DNA from: Clostridiales bacterium
GTDB taxonomy: Bacteria > Bacillota > Clostridia > Lachnospirales > Cellulosilyticaceae
NCBI GenBank assembly: GCA_019418225.1
Contig: DYCF01000022.1
Location: 4,823-68,822, forward strand
Length of the DNA: 64,000 bases
Reading direction: 5' to 3'
Shown here piece by piece: positions 54,526-63,948 of this stretch. The notes beneath the pieces are model-generated. The model was not told the origin of the DNA and searched no databases. It saw only the letters and a program-made list of their open reading frames with translations. Numbering within the stretch: position 1 is the first letter of the stretch; every line of letters starts with the position of its first letter. The position numbers and the translations under genes were made by a program.

Positions 54526-56277
54526 TTAAACCACATTTTCCTTACGCCATGCAAGCTTTCTGTATTTTTGTATATCTAGCCATTTTTCAGAAAACGAAAC
54601 CTCTGTTTCATTATACTTAATTTTTTGATAATCACTTAATAAAATAAGTACTTCTGTTTCTGATGTCACTTTTATACCAAATCCACGTCCATTAATGACA
54701 GGATAACCTTCGTAATTATACACTTTAATATCTTTCACTTGTGCGACTTTACCTTCTCTTACATAAACAGCAACTTGATCTCTTAAAATAAGTAAATCAA
54801 AGTCCTTTGGATAAGTATAACTGTCTCCTTCAAGTGGCAATGTATCTCCAATGCCATATTCTTTGACAGCTGCAGGCACTTTCTCAAGTTCGTAATCTAC
54901 AGTGTTATAATAAAATTCATCAAATAAATCTGTGCGCCCCTCTAGATTACCTGCTTTAAATAAACCAAGGGATTTACTTTTTGCATTTTCAGCAGAAGTT
55001 ACAATACCACCACCTGCTACATCGTACCCATCTACAAGTACAAAACGCCCTGTTACCTGACTATCTCCAAATAAATCAATTACAACGGGTTCTTTTGCTT
55101 CTACAATCACCTCTGCTACGCCATTCATAGCAATTTGCTTACTTGTTTCAGCCTGCTGATTTAAATTGGTGGCATCAATCATTTTTACAATTTCAGATAT
55201 AATGACTTCTACTTCTTCTGTGGCCAGTTTAAGTTTATATTTTTTACCTACCTCTAAAGGCTGTTTACCCATCCAAAAAAGGCTTGCACGGAAACTAGTT
55301 GTTACTATTGGTGCATGTTCTTTATGGGTAATAATTTCGCCTCGTTTATTAAAGAATTCATCTTCTACAATAATCCCTATAGATTCACCTGCATAACCCA
55401 CTTCTCTTTTATCTTTTTCTACCCAATAAGCAAAGGCCTTTACACGCGTAGTTTTACCTTCTGGATAAATACTAATTTCATCGCCTACTTTTAAAGTACC
55501 ACTTTCAATTCGTCCTGCAATAATACGTCTATCATCAAATTTATAAACATCTTGAATTGGAAAACGTAGTGGTTTTTGATTAAGCCCTTCCTCATGCTTA
55601 ATAAGATCAATAGCTTCTATAATCGAAGGACCTTTATACCATGGCATTTCATCAGAATGTCTTGCAATATTTTCACCTTCAAAAGCAGACACAGGTAAAT
55701 AATCTAATGGATGGACATTTAAAGCTGTTAAAAATGCACCCATTTCAGATTTTATCTTTTTAAAAACATCTTGGCGATAGTCTACTAAATCCATTTTGTT
55801 AACAATCACATAAACCTTTTTAATGCCTAATAAAGAAAGCATATACGCATGACGTTTTGATTGTTCCTGTACCCCTTCTTTAGCATCTACCATTAAAAGA
55901 GCCGCTTCTGCATTAGCTGCACCTGAAATCATATTTTTTAAGAATTCTTTATGTCCTGGTGCATCTATAATAACATATTCTCTTTGCTGGGTACGAAATT
56001 GAAGCTGCGTCGTATCAATCGTAATCCCTTGTTTTTGTTCTTCTTCAAAAGCATCTAGAAGGTACGCATATTCAAAGGGTTTACCTGTTTCTTTAGCAAT
56101 ACGTTTTACCTTGTCAATAGCCCCTTCTGGAAGGGAATTCGTATCATAAAGTAATCGCCCAATAAGTGTAGATTTACCATGGTCTACATGACCTACAACA
56201 ACTATTTTTAAAACATCTTTTAAAGCTGCTATTTTTTCTTCTTGTATAATTTGTTTTACCTTGATATTTTCTTCCAT
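54526..56277 (-). CDS. cysN: sulfate adenylyltransferase GTPase subunit CysN, with C-terminal extension
   Basis: The 583-residue protein has an EF-Tu-like GTPase domain: GHVDHGKSTLIGRLL (about 29-43), DAPGHKEFLKN (about 104) and NKMDLVD (about 158). Two beta-barrel domains follow (about 240-430). GTP hydrolysis drives formation of APS from sulfate and ATP with CysD. Beyond residue 430 is an extra domain of about 150 residues (LGLFKAGNLEGRTDLFDEFYY to the end) that is not an APS kinase P-loop and that I do not recognise. It follows cysD in the operon. Confidence 0.92.
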   Translation of the reverse strand: MEENIKVKQIIQEEKIAALKDVLKIVVVGHVDHGKSTLIGRLLYDTNSLPEGAIDKVKRIAKETGKPFEYAYLLDAFEEEQKQGITIDTTQLQFRTQQREYVIIDAPGHKEFLKNMISGAANAEAALLMVDAKEGVQEQSKRHAYMLSLLGIKKVYVIVNKMDLVDYRQDVFKKIKSEMGAFLTALNVHPLDYLPVSAFEGENIARHSDEMPWYKGPSIIEAIDLIKHEEGLNQKPLRFPIQDVYKFDDRRIIAGRIESGTLKVGDEISIYPEGKTTRVKAFAYWVEKDKREVGYAGESIGIIVEDEFFNKRGEIITHKEHAPIVTTSFRASLFWMGKQPLEVGKKYKLKLATEEVEVIISEIVKMIDATNLNQQAETSKQIAMNGVAEVIVEAKEPVVIDLFGDSQVTGRFVLVDGYDVAGGGIVTSAENAKSKSLGLFKAGNLEGRTDLFDEFYYNTVDYELEKVPAAVKEYGIGDTLPLEGDSYTYPKDFDLLILRDQVAVYVREGKVAQVKDIKVYNYEGYPVINGRGFGIKVTSETEVLILLSDYQKIKYNETEVSFSEKWLDIQKYRKLAWRKENVV

Positions 56278-56340
56278 TAATTATGCCCCCTATTCTTATC
56301 ATTTCCATTTATTGTACGCTGCTACTTATTAGATTTCATT

Positions 56341-57141
56341 TTACATATAACCATCTTTACGTAATTTTTGCATTGCATAGGCATCTTCTTGGTCTTGCGC
56401 ACGTCCTGCACGTTCACTTGTTGTCGTAACCATTAATTCATTAATAATATCTTCAATCGTTGTGGCATCAGATTCAACTTTTCCAGTACATGGTGCACAC
56501 CCTAAGCTACGATAACGTTTGCCTTCTTTTGCAAAATATAAATCTATAATAGGGATATTTTCACGTTTGATATATTCCCAAATATCAATTTCATTCCAAT
56601 GAAGTAATGGATGTACACGAATGTGATTACCTTTTGGAAAATCTGTTTTAAATTGATCCCAAAGTTCTGGGGGTTGATTCGTATAATCCCATTCATCATT
56701 GGCATTTCTTTCACTAAAGACGCGTTCCTTTGAACGAGAACCTTCTTCATCACGTCTTACACCTACAATTAAACCTTCAAAGCCATAGTTATGAACAACT
56801 TGCTGTAAACCTTCTGTTTTAAGTGCCTTACAGCAAACTAATCGTCCTTTATCTGGTCCCATACCTGCATCAATAGCTTCTTGATTGGTGTGTACAATTA
56901 AATCTAAATTCATTTCCTTTGCAACACGGTCACGATAAGCAATCATCTCCGGAATCTTATAAGTTGTATCTACATGAATAAACGGAAATGGGCAATGTCC
57001 ATAAAAAGCTTTTTTAGCTAACCATAATAATACAGTCGAGTCTTTACCAATCGACCATAACATTCCTAATTTTCCCAGTTTCTTATAAGCTTCTCTTAAT
57101 ATAAATATACTTTGTGCCTCTAAACGATCTAAGTGATCCAT
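56341..57141 (-). CDS. cysD: sulfate adenylyltransferase subunit CysD
   Basis: The 266-residue PAPS-reductase-like family protein has the ATP pyrophosphatase PP-loop LWSIGKDSTVLLWLAKK (SxGKDS, about 28-44), DTTYKIPEM, GVRRDEEGSRSKERVFS and the C-terminal KRYRSLGCAPCTG. It binds ATP and sulfate and works with CysN to make APS. Length is close to CysD (about 300), slightly short. Confidence 0.95.
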   Translation of the reverse strand: MDHLDRLEAQSIFILREAYKKLGKLGMLWSIGKDSTVLLWLAKKAFYGHCPFPFIHVDTTYKIPEMIAYRDRVAKEMNLDLIVHTNQEAIDAGMGPDKGRLVCCKALKTEGLQQVVHNYGFEGLIVGVRRDEEGSRSKERVFSERNANDEWDYTNQPPELWDQFKTDFPKGNHIRVHPLLHWNEIDIWEYIKRENIPIIDLYFAKEGKRYRSLGCAPCTGKVESDATTIEDIINELMVTTTSERAGRAQDQEDAYAMQKLRKDGYM

Positions 57142-57153
57142 TTTAAATCCCTC

Positions 57154-57468
57154 CTAATATGCATTTGCACTTTTTTTATTGGTTATAATTTCTTGTTTCT
57201 TTCCATCTGGACTTGTAATTTGCCAGTGTAATTCATTTTCTCCATCACTAACAGTCATTAGACTTCCCTTCCCCCCTATATCTGCACCTAGAAAATAAGC
57301 AATCGCTTCGTATTCGCAAGCCTTTAGGCAAGATGTACAACCCCAGCAAGCTTCTGGGCATCTAATTTTAGTACGATGATTTTCATCTGCTATCAGTAAA
57401 TTACCCGGACATACCTTACGGCATTTCCCACATCCTGTACATTTGTTTTTATGAATGATAATGCTCAT
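57154..57468 (-). CDS. aprB: AprB-like adenylylsulfate reductase ferredoxin subunit
   Basis: The 104-residue protein has two 4Fe-4S motifs: CTGCGKCRKVCPGNL (about 10-24) and CPEACWGCTSCLKACEYEAI (about 37-56), in the spacing found in AprB. AprB of dissimilatory sulfate reducers is about 150 residues, so this lacks the C-terminal extension. It passes electrons to AprA. It overlaps aprA by 20 bases. Confidence 0.88.
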   Translation of the reverse strand: MSIIIHKNKCTGCGKCRKVCPGNLLIADENHRTKIRCPEACWGCTSCLKACEYEAIAYFLGADIGGKGSLMTVSDGENELHWQITSPDGKKQEIITNKKSANAY

Positions 57469-59152
57469 AAGTCTCCCCCTTTTTCACCAAGTCTCTATAA
57501 ATGATTTGAATTTGTCCATTCACCTTTTTAGAATTGACATATTTTAAGAACGCATCACTTTGATTGGGATAATCTTTGTTTTCTGCAAAACTATGCCATC
57601 TTGTTTCCTTTCTTGCACGTAAGTGGGCAATAACCACTGTCGCTACCTCTAGGCGTTCTTTAAGTTCATACAGCTGCATCAACTCATAAGGGTCTTTTGC
57701 ATAAAGCTGCTCACTTAACTTCGTCAAATTTTCTATTTCTGTTTGTGCTACCTGTAGTTTTGCCTCATTGTATTCATAATGTGTCGCAATGCCACCCGCA
57801 TAAGTATCCATCACCTTTTGCATCGCTTCTTCAATTTGTGTGATACTATAAATGCCTTTTTGCCCTCTTAGATAAGACTGTACCTCTTCATACTTCTTAG
57901 TAGCTAACAACTTATTTTTAAGTTGTAATGCTTCTAAGTCATTATCTAGTTGATTTGCTTTATTCAAATCTGCAATAACTGATTCCGCTGCAATTTCACC
58001 TTCTACTAAAGCGCCCGTTACATATTTTTGAGGGCAGCCCCCTGCTACATCTCCTGCAGCATATAGACCTTTTAATGTGGTACGACGTTCATTATCTACC
58101 CAGTAACCACTGGCTGTATGACCACCTACTATATAAGGCTCTGTTCCTTCTATTTCTACATTAACTTCACTGGGGCCTTTGTCATTTTCTAACCACTTTA
58201 ATGTTTGAGCAGGTGACATATTCAAGTACGCTTTTAAAAGAGATTGTTCCTCTTCTTTATTAATACCTTTTGTTTGTAAGTAACAAGGCCCACGCCCTGC
58301 TTTATTTTCCGAAACAGTACCATAAACACGTTCTGAAGTTGTTAAGCCATACTTCTGTTCATATACTTCTCCTAAACTGTTAATTTGTTTTGCCCCTACA
58401 CCTTGGGCAATTGTTCCTGTAGGTGAAATTGTATCTTTACATCTTAAAGCAATAAAACGCATTTCAAAGGTGGTCATCTCTGCTCCTGCACGAATCCCCA
58501 TGGCATAACCAGCACCTGTATTAAATGGACTATACCACATCTTATGTTTTGAAAAACCTGGGTTATTAGGTTTATAAATCCCTGAAGCGCCACCTGTGGT
58601 GCAAATAACTGCTTTTGCATAAATGGTATAAAAAATAGACTTTTCTGCGCCAATAGCATATACGCCAACTACCTTGCCATCTTCTACAATATAATCAATG
58701 GCACTTACTTCTTCATAAACCTTCACTCTAGGACTCTTCTCTACAGCTTTTGCTAAAATGGGCTTAATGTTTTCACCATTAATCTTAATGTTACGATTAC
58801 CTCTCGTCACGTAATTGCCTGCTTTATCTTTTAAGATTACAAGACCTAATTCTTCAAGGCGCCTTGTTACCTTATTAAGCCTTTGTGCCATAGAGAGTAG
58901 TAAGTCTTCTCTTACAATATCTGCTGCGTCTTTTCTAGCATAAGCTACATAATCTTCTGGTGTTTTACCTGGTACAATATAGGCATTTAAAGCATTTACA
59001 CCAGCGGCTAAGCAGCCACTTCTTACAATATGGGCTTTTTCTAAAATGATAGTTTCTAGATTGCTTTGCTCAGAAAGTGTTAATGCAGCATAACAGCCTG
59101 CCGTCCCGCCACCTATAATGAGTACATCTGTTTGTATCGTTTGTCTTTCCAT
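57449..59152 (-). CDS. aprA: AprA-like adenylylsulfate reductase flavoprotein subunit
   Basis: The 567-residue FAD-dependent enzyme has VLIIGGGTAGCYAALTLSEQ (about 10-29), SGCLAAGVNALNAYI for the substrate-binding loop, and a second flavin motif GLYAAGDVAGGCPQKYVTGALVEG (about 368). It is homologous to fumarate reductase/L-aspartate oxidase and closest by length and context to AprA, which reduces APS to sulfite and AMP. Here it sits in an assimilatory operon. The product is inferred from the neighbours aprB, cysD, cysN and sir. Confidence 0.88.
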   Translation of the reverse strand: MERQTIQTDVLIIGGGTAGCYAALTLSEQSNLETIILEKAHIVRSGCLAAGVNALNAYIVPGKTPEDYVAYARKDAADIVREDLLLSMAQRLNKVTRRLEELGLVILKDKAGNYVTRGNRNIKINGENIKPILAKAVEKSPRVKVYEEVSAIDYIVEDGKVVGVYAIGAEKSIFYTIYAKAVICTTGGASGIYKPNNPGFSKHKMWYSPFNTGAGYAMGIRAGAEMTTFEMRFIALRCKDTISPTGTIAQGVGAKQINSLGEVYEQKYGLTTSERVYGTVSENKAGRGPCYLQTKGINKEEEQSLLKAYLNMSPAQTLKWLENDKGPSEVNVEIEGTEPYIVGGHTASGYWVDNERRTTLKGLYAAGDVAGGCPQKYVTGALVEGEIAAESVIADLNKANQLDNDLEALQLKNKLLATKKYEEVQSYLRGQKGIYSITQIEEAMQKVMDTYAGGIATHYEYNEAKLQVAQTEIENLTKLSEQLYAKDPYELMQLYELKERLEVATVVIAHLRARKETRWHSFAENKDYPNQSDAFLKYVNSKKVNGQIQIIYRDLVKKGETYEHYHS

Positions 59153-59175
59153 TTTCCCACCTCTTTTTCTTAATA

Positions 59176-60237
59176 CTAAATATAAACTGGCATACGATCC
59201 TGTTTATACTCATTTTCAACTACTGTTGTTTTTTCACCATCCAATAAATATAGGCGATGAATCAAAGCATGTACTTGTTCTCCTACTTGAACAGGTGTTT
59301 TTTCTAAACTTCTATAGCCGATGACTTCTAGATTACCTATTGCAATCTGTACTTCTAAATTACTGCCCCTAAATATAATTGCCTTTACTGTACCCATTTC
59401 AGCTGCTGATTCACTGACGATTGGCTCATCTAACTTTGTAATCTCTACAAACTCGGGACGAATAACCGCTTCCATACCAGGCTTCACCTCACCAAATCCT
59501 TTTAAGCATTCATAATTTGACAGCAATGTAGATTCTCCTATAAACTGTGCCACGAAGGGTGTTTTAGGCGATTTATAAATAGCTAACGGGCTACCGATTT
59601 GTTCGATTTGTCCTTTATTAGTAACAATAATGGTATCTGCCACTTCCACCGCTTCATCTTGATCATGGGTTACAAAGATACTGGTAATATTTAATTGCTT
59701 CACCATTTCCTTAAGCCAAGTACGTAATTCCTTTCTCACTTTAGCATCAATCGCTGCAAAAGGTTCATCTAATAATAAAAGGTGTGGCCTTGGGGCAATT
59801 GCTCTTGCAAAAGCTACCCTTTGTCTTTGTCCGCCTGAAAGTTGATGAGGATAGCGTTTCTCTAGCCCTCCTAATCCAATAAGTGCAATAAGTTCCTTGA
59901 CTCTTTTATCAATTTCTTTAGGATTTACCCTTTGTACCCTTAAACCAAAAGCAATATTTTCATAAATGGTCATATGACGAAATAAAGCATAATTTTGAAA
60001 TAAGAAGCCAATTTCACGTTTTCCTGCTGGCACATCATTGATCCTTTTTCCCTCTATATAAATATCACCTGTGTCTGGTGTTTCAAGTCCCGCGAGCATG
60101 CGTAAAATCGTTGTTTTACCACTACCACTTGGTCCTAGCAAAGCGACTATTTCCCCTTTTTCAATCTTAAAGTTCACATTATGAGATGCCTTAAAGTCCC
60201 TATAGCTTTTATTTAAGTTATTGACTGTAACATACAT
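59176..60237 (-). CDS. cysA: sulfate ABC transporter ATP-binding protein
   Basis: The 353-residue ATPase has Walker A GPSGSGKTT (about 34-42), signature LSGGQRQRVAFARAI (about 134-148), Walker B LLLLDEPFAAID (about 154-165) and a C-terminal TOBE-like domain. It energises sulfate or thiosulfate import with CysT and CysW. It is followed by aprA with a short gap. Confidence 0.93.
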   Translation of the reverse strand: MYVTVNNLNKSYRDFKASHNVNFKIEKGEIVALLGPSGSGKTTILRMLAGLETPDTGDIYIEGKRINDVPAGKREIGFLFQNYALFRHMTIYENIAFGLRVQRVNPKEIDKRVKELIALIGLGGLEKRYPHQLSGGQRQRVAFARAIAPRPHLLLLDEPFAAIDAKVRKELRTWLKEMVKQLNITSIFVTHDQDEAVEVADTIIVTNKGQIEQIGSPLAIYKSPKTPFVAQFIGESTLLSNYECLKGFGEVKPGMEAVIRPEFVEITKLDEPIVSESAAEMGTVKAIIFRGSNLEVQIAIGNLEVIGYRSLEKTPVQVGEQVHALIHRLYLLDGEKTTVVENEYKQDRMPVYI

Positions 60238-60240
60238 GTC

Positions 60241-61119
60241 TTATCCTCTCTTTCCTCTTGTTTCTACAATGTTACGAAGTATTAAAATGATTACTGCTAA
60301 TACAACTAAAACAGATGCAACTGCAAAAGCTGCTGTATAAGCATATTCGTTATATAAAATCTCAATATGCAAAGGTAATGTATTTGTTTTTCCTCTAATA
60401 TGTCCTGAAACAACTGATACGGCTCCAAACTCACCCATAGCTCTTGCCGCACATAAGATGACGCCATACAAAAGTCCCCATTTTATATTTGGTAAAGTAA
60501 CCTTTCTAAAAATCGTAAGTCCCTTTGCACCAAGTAAAGCCGCGGCTTCTTCTTCATCTGTTCCTTGGGCCTGCATTAAAGGAATGATTTCTCTTGCTAC
60601 AAATGGAAAGGTTACAAAAATCGTAGCTAATATAATCCCTGGTACTGCAAAAATAATTTTAATATGTGCAGCTTGCAAGAGGCTGCTAAAAAGCCCCGTC
60701 CTTCCAAAAGTTAAAATAAACACTAAACCAGCTATAATAGGTGAAATTGCAAACGGTAAATCTAAGAAGGTTAGCAAAATATTTTTACCTTTAAATTGAA
60801 ACTTTGTAATACTCCATGCCATCACTAGACCAAATATGGTGTTTAAAGTAGTGGCTATAACTGTAGCGAGTAAGGTTAATTTAAGTGCGGATAACGCTGC
60901 ACTATCCGTAATTGCCTTAGCATATTCCCCTATACCTTTTCTTAATGCTTCACTTATAATTACACAAAGTGGAAAACCTAACATAATCACTAAGAATACA
61001 ACACTGATTGTAATCAAAATAATACGTGACATATTCTTTTTGATATGTTTCTTTTTATCATATATACTTTCTCCATAGTGAGTCTTAATGTCTAAACCTT
61101 CTATTCCTATATCTTTCAT
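60241..61119 (-). CDS. cysW: sulfate ABC transporter permease CysW
   Basis: The 292-residue permease has about six membrane segments and the EAA loop EEEAAALLGAKGLTIFRKVTLPNIKWGLLYG (about 195-225), the ATPase docking site. ARAMGEFGAVSVVSGHIRGKTNTLPL is typical of CysW. The start lies between cysT and cysA. Confidence 0.93.
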   Translation of the reverse strand: MKDIGIEGLDIKTHYGESIYDKKKHIKKNMSRIILITISVVFLVIMLGFPLCVIISEALRKGIGEYAKAITDSAALSALKLTLLATVIATTLNTIFGLVMAWSITKFQFKGKNILLTFLDLPFAISPIIAGLVFILTFGRTGLFSSLLQAAHIKIIFAVPGIILATIFVTFPFVAREIIPLMQAQGTDEEEAAALLGAKGLTIFRKVTLPNIKWGLLYGVILCAARAMGEFGAVSVVSGHIRGKTNTLPLHIEILYNEYAYTAAFAVASVLVVLAVIILILRNIVETRGKRG

Positions 61120-61124
61120 GTCTT

Positions 61125-61949
61125 CTACCCCCTTATCACTTTGTTATTATGCTTTTGAATTAAGTTAATGATAAATAACATTATGAAGGAAAAGACCAAC
61201 ATAACAATTGACAATGCTGTGGCCCCTTCATAGTCATATTGTTCTAGCTTTGACATGATTAGAAGTGGTGCAATCTCTGTTTTCATTGGCATATTTCCTG
61301 CGATGAAAACCACACTGCCATATTCGCCTAATGCTCTAGCAAAAGCTAATGAAAAACCTGTTAAAAGTGGTGCCATAATCTCTGGCAAAATCACACGTCT
61401 AAAAGTTGTAAAACCATTTGCTCCTAACATTGTTGCTGCTTCTTCATACTGACTATCTAAACTTTCAAGTACAGGTTGCACAGCCCTTACAACAAAAGGA
61501 ATACCTGTAAAAACTAATGCAATTGTAATACCAAAAGTAGAAAAGGCACTTTCTATACCTAAACCATATAGTACTTTGCCAATCCAACCATTTTCAGAAT
61601 ACAACGTCGTAAGTGCAATCCCTGCTACTGCTGTAGGTAAAGCAAAAGGTAAATCAATACAACCATCTAAAAGTCTTTTAAAAGGAAAGTCATACTTCAC
61701 TAAAGTCCAAGCTAATATAAGACCAAATACACCATTTATAAACGCTGCTTTAAAAGCACATCCAAAGCTAATGCCATAACTTGCTATGGCACGTTTACTA
61801 CTTACTACCTCTACAAACTGATTAAATCCCATTCCCATACTTTGAAGGAGTAAGGTACTTAAAGGAATCAGTACGAGTAAACTTAAATAAATAATGGTAA
61901 TGCCCATTGTAAGCTTAAACCCAGGAATAACATATTTCTTCTTTTTCAT
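61125..61949 (-). CDS. cysT: sulfate ABC transporter permease CysT
   Basis: The start MKKKKYVIPGFKLTMG follows AAGGAGG by five bases; longer readings overlap the binding-protein gene. The 274-residue permease has about six membrane segments and the EAA loop YEEAATMLGANGFTTFRRVILPEI (about 185-208). ARALGEYGSVVFIAGNMPMKTEIAPLLI is a CysT signature. It is also called cysU. Confidence 0.93.
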   Translation of the reverse strand: MKKKKYVIPGFKLTMGITIIYLSLLVLIPLSTLLLQSMGMGFNQFVEVVSSKRAIASYGISFGCAFKAAFINGVFGLILAWTLVKYDFPFKRLLDGCIDLPFALPTAVAGIALTTLYSENGWIGKVLYGLGIESAFSTFGITIALVFTGIPFVVRAVQPVLESLDSQYEEAATMLGANGFTTFRRVILPEIMAPLLTGFSLAFARALGEYGSVVFIAGNMPMKTEIAPLLIMSKLEQYDYEGATALSIVMLVFSFIMLFIINLIQKHNNKVIRG

Positions 61950-61959
61950 CGCTGCCTCC

Positions 61960-63015
61960 TTACTCATTAACACCATAAATTGCATCAAAAATTCCACCAT
62001 CTGCAAAATGTGTCTTTTGTGCATTTTGCCATCCACCAAACACCTCATCTACTGTCACTAGTTTTAAACTTGGAAAAGTATCTGCGTACTTCTTAGCAAT
62101 TTCCTCATTAATTGGACGATAATAATTTTTAGCAATAATCTCTTGCCCCTCTGGGGTATATAAATAATTTAAATAAGCTGTTGTAACTTCTCGTGTTCCT
62201 TTGTCATCAACTACCTCATCTACAATAGCTACTGGCGGCTGAGCTAAAATGCTCATAGAAGGTACAACAATTTCAAAAGCATCATCACCGCGCTCTTGTA
62301 AAGTTAAAAAAGCTTCATTTTCCCATGCAATTAATACATCTCCTATGCCATTTTCCACAAATGTCGTCGTTGCTCCTCTTGCACCAGAATCTAAAACATC
62401 TACATTCTCATATAAAGCTTTTACAAAATCCTGAGCTGCTGTTTCATCATTATTATTTTGTTCTAAGGCATAAGCCCATGCTGCTAGATAATTCCATCTT
62501 GCACCGCCTGATGTTTTAGGATTTGGTGTGACTACAGCTACATCTTCCCTTATTAAGTCATTCCAATCTTTAATCTGCTTTGGATTTCCCTTTCTGACTA
62601 AGAAAACAATAGTTGAAGTATATGGTGAACTACTTCCTTCAAATTCACTTTGCCAATTGTCATCAATAAGTCCTGCTGCACTAATTGCATCAATATCATA
62701 GCCTAAAGCTAAGGTCACTACATCAGCTTCTAAACCTTCAATGACACCTCTTGCTTGCTTGCCTGAGCCACCATGTGATTGATTAATGATAATATCTTGA
62801 CCTGTTTTTTCTTTCCAATATGCTGTGAAACTTTCATTAATTTGTGTATAAAGTTCTCTAGTTGGATCATACGACACATTTAAAAGTTCTACACTTTGAT
62901 TGTCTGCATGATTTGTTGATTCACCGCATCCCACTAGTACACCTAAGCCTAATGCACCTACCATAATATATTTCAATCCTAATTTTAATTTAAAAGATAA
63001 ATTTCGTCTTATCAT
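61960..63015 (-). CDS. sulfate-binding lipoprotein of the ABC transporter
   Basis: The 351-residue protein has a lipoprotein signal with the lipobox LVGCGES (about 27-33) and then the sulfate-binding protein fold: SYDPTRELY, QSHGGSGKQARGVIEGLEADVVTLAL, PNPKTSGGARWNYLAAWAYAL and the C-terminal TYLNYLYTPEGQEI. These match Sbp/CysP proteins that hold sulfate or thiosulfate outside the membrane. It is the first gene of the operon. Confidence 0.93.
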   Translation of the reverse strand: MIRRNLSFKLKLGLKYIMVGALGLGVLVGCGESTNHADNQSVELLNVSYDPTRELYTQINESFTAYWKEKTGQDIIINQSHGGSGKQARGVIEGLEADVVTLALGYDIDAISAAGLIDDNWQSEFEGSSSPYTSTIVFLVRKGNPKQIKDWNDLIREDVAVVTPNPKTSGGARWNYLAAWAYALEQNNNDETAAQDFVKALYENVDVLDSGARGATTTFVENGIGDVLIAWENEAFLTLQERGDDAFEIVVPSMSILAQPPVAIVDEVVDDKGTREVTTAYLNYLYTPEGQEIIAKNYYRPINEEIAKKYADTFPSLKLVTVDEVFGGWQNAQKTHFADGGIFDAIYGVNE

Positions 63016-63060
63016 TTTATCCCCCCTTATCTATTTATAATCCCAAGTTAACACATAGGA

Positions 63061-63085
63061 TTAATATGCTTTGCGTTTTAATATG
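63061..63085 (-). promoter_or_regulatory. candidate operator repeats at the sulfate operon promoter
   Basis: TTAATATG occurs twice in the same orientation at 63061-63068 and 63078-63085, 17 bases apart, just downstream of the -10 element. That placement suits a repressor such as CymR or another sulfur regulator. The sequence is AT-rich, so chance is possible. Confidence 0.35.
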
Positions 63086-63091
63086 TTTTAT

Positions 63092-63120
63092 ACTTTATTA
63101 TATTTTTTAATAATTGTCAA
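63092..63120 (-). promoter_or_regulatory. candidate sigma-A promoter of the sulfate operon
   Basis: On the minus strand TTGACA (63115-63120) and TAAAGT (63092-63097) are separated by 17 bases. This is the best promoter fit before the sulfate-binding protein gene, about 80 bases from its start. Confidence 0.55.
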
Positions 63121-63204
63121 TATATTTTATAATATTGCCAGTATTTAAAAAATCATTTTCCTAAAGCTCAACTAAAGTGTTTATTCTATACTGTATGAAC
63201 AAAC

Positions 63205-63256
63205 AAAAACCATGCATAATACTAGAATAATATACCTAGTATTATGCATGGTTTTT
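63205..63256. terminator. terminator after the macro-domain gene
   Basis: AAAAACCATGCATAATACTA and its complement form an unbroken 21-pair stem with A/T runs, between the sulfate operon promoter and the macro-domain stop. It can act on both strands. Confidence 0.88.
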
Positions 63257-63293
63257 ATTTACGAAAATTTATAAATATTGATTTATTTCTGTT

Positions 63294-63803
63294 TTATCTA
63301 CTTTCTAAAACTTGATCATATGCCTCTCTTGTAGATTCATCCATAAACACAAAATAAACTTCTTCTATAGCATTTTTATGGATATGCATGTATTGCTTAA
63401 TCGTATTAATGGCAACTTTAGCTGCTTCACTTGCAGGATATCGATAAACACCCGTAGCAATAGATGGAAAAGCAAGTCGCCTAATACCATTTTTCTGTGC
63501 CACAGTTAATGTATTATAATAACAGGCTATAAGTTGATCCTGCTCACCATATTGCCCTCCATGCCATTTAGGACCTACTGTATGAATAATATATTCACAC
63601 GGCAAACGATATGCCCTTGTGATTTTAGCTTCACCTACTTTACATCCTTTTAACTTTAAACATTCTAATAAAAGTTGTGGCCCTGCTGCCCTATGAATAG
63701 CGCCATCTACACCACCGCCTCCTAACAACGTTATATTCGCCGCATTTACAATAGCTTCTACATTTTTGATTTTTGTAATATCTCCCGATAATGTCCGAAT
63801 CAT
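63294..63803 (-). CDS. macro domain protein, ADP-ribose deacylase-like (YmdB type)
   Basis: The 169-residue protein has the macro fold signatures: IVNAANITLLGGGGVDGAIHRAAG (about 18-41), YIIHTVGPKWHGG (about 71-83) and AFPSIATGVYRYPASEAAKVA (about 110-130). These bind ADP-ribose; relatives remove O-acetyl-ADP-ribose or ADP-ribose from proteins. There is no partner gene of an ADP-ribosyl system visible here. An AGGAGG-like site precedes the ATG. Confidence 0.93.
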   Translation of the reverse strand: MIRTLSGDITKIKNVEAIVNAANITLLGGGGVDGAIHRAAGPQLLLECLKLKGCKVGEAKITRAYRLPCEYIIHTVGPKWHGGQYGEQDQLIACYYNTLTVAQKNGIRRLAFPSIATGVYRYPASEAAKVAINTIKQYMHIHKNAIEEVYFVFMDESTREAYDQVLESR

Positions 63804-63948
63804 AAATATCTTTCCTCCTTCTTATTGAACGCCTTGTTTATTTCATACCCTTTGGTATATAGCCTGTTATTCAAATACACCTTACACGTGTTTTATTTTA
63901 TGCTTGTCTTTATTCTTTTAGCACTGCTTGCACATGTATAAAATGGCA

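Noticed and set aside
57449..59152. L-aspartate oxidase or fumarate reductase
   Set aside because: The flavoprotein fold is shared, but the adjacent aprB, cysD, cysN and transporter genes favour AprA.
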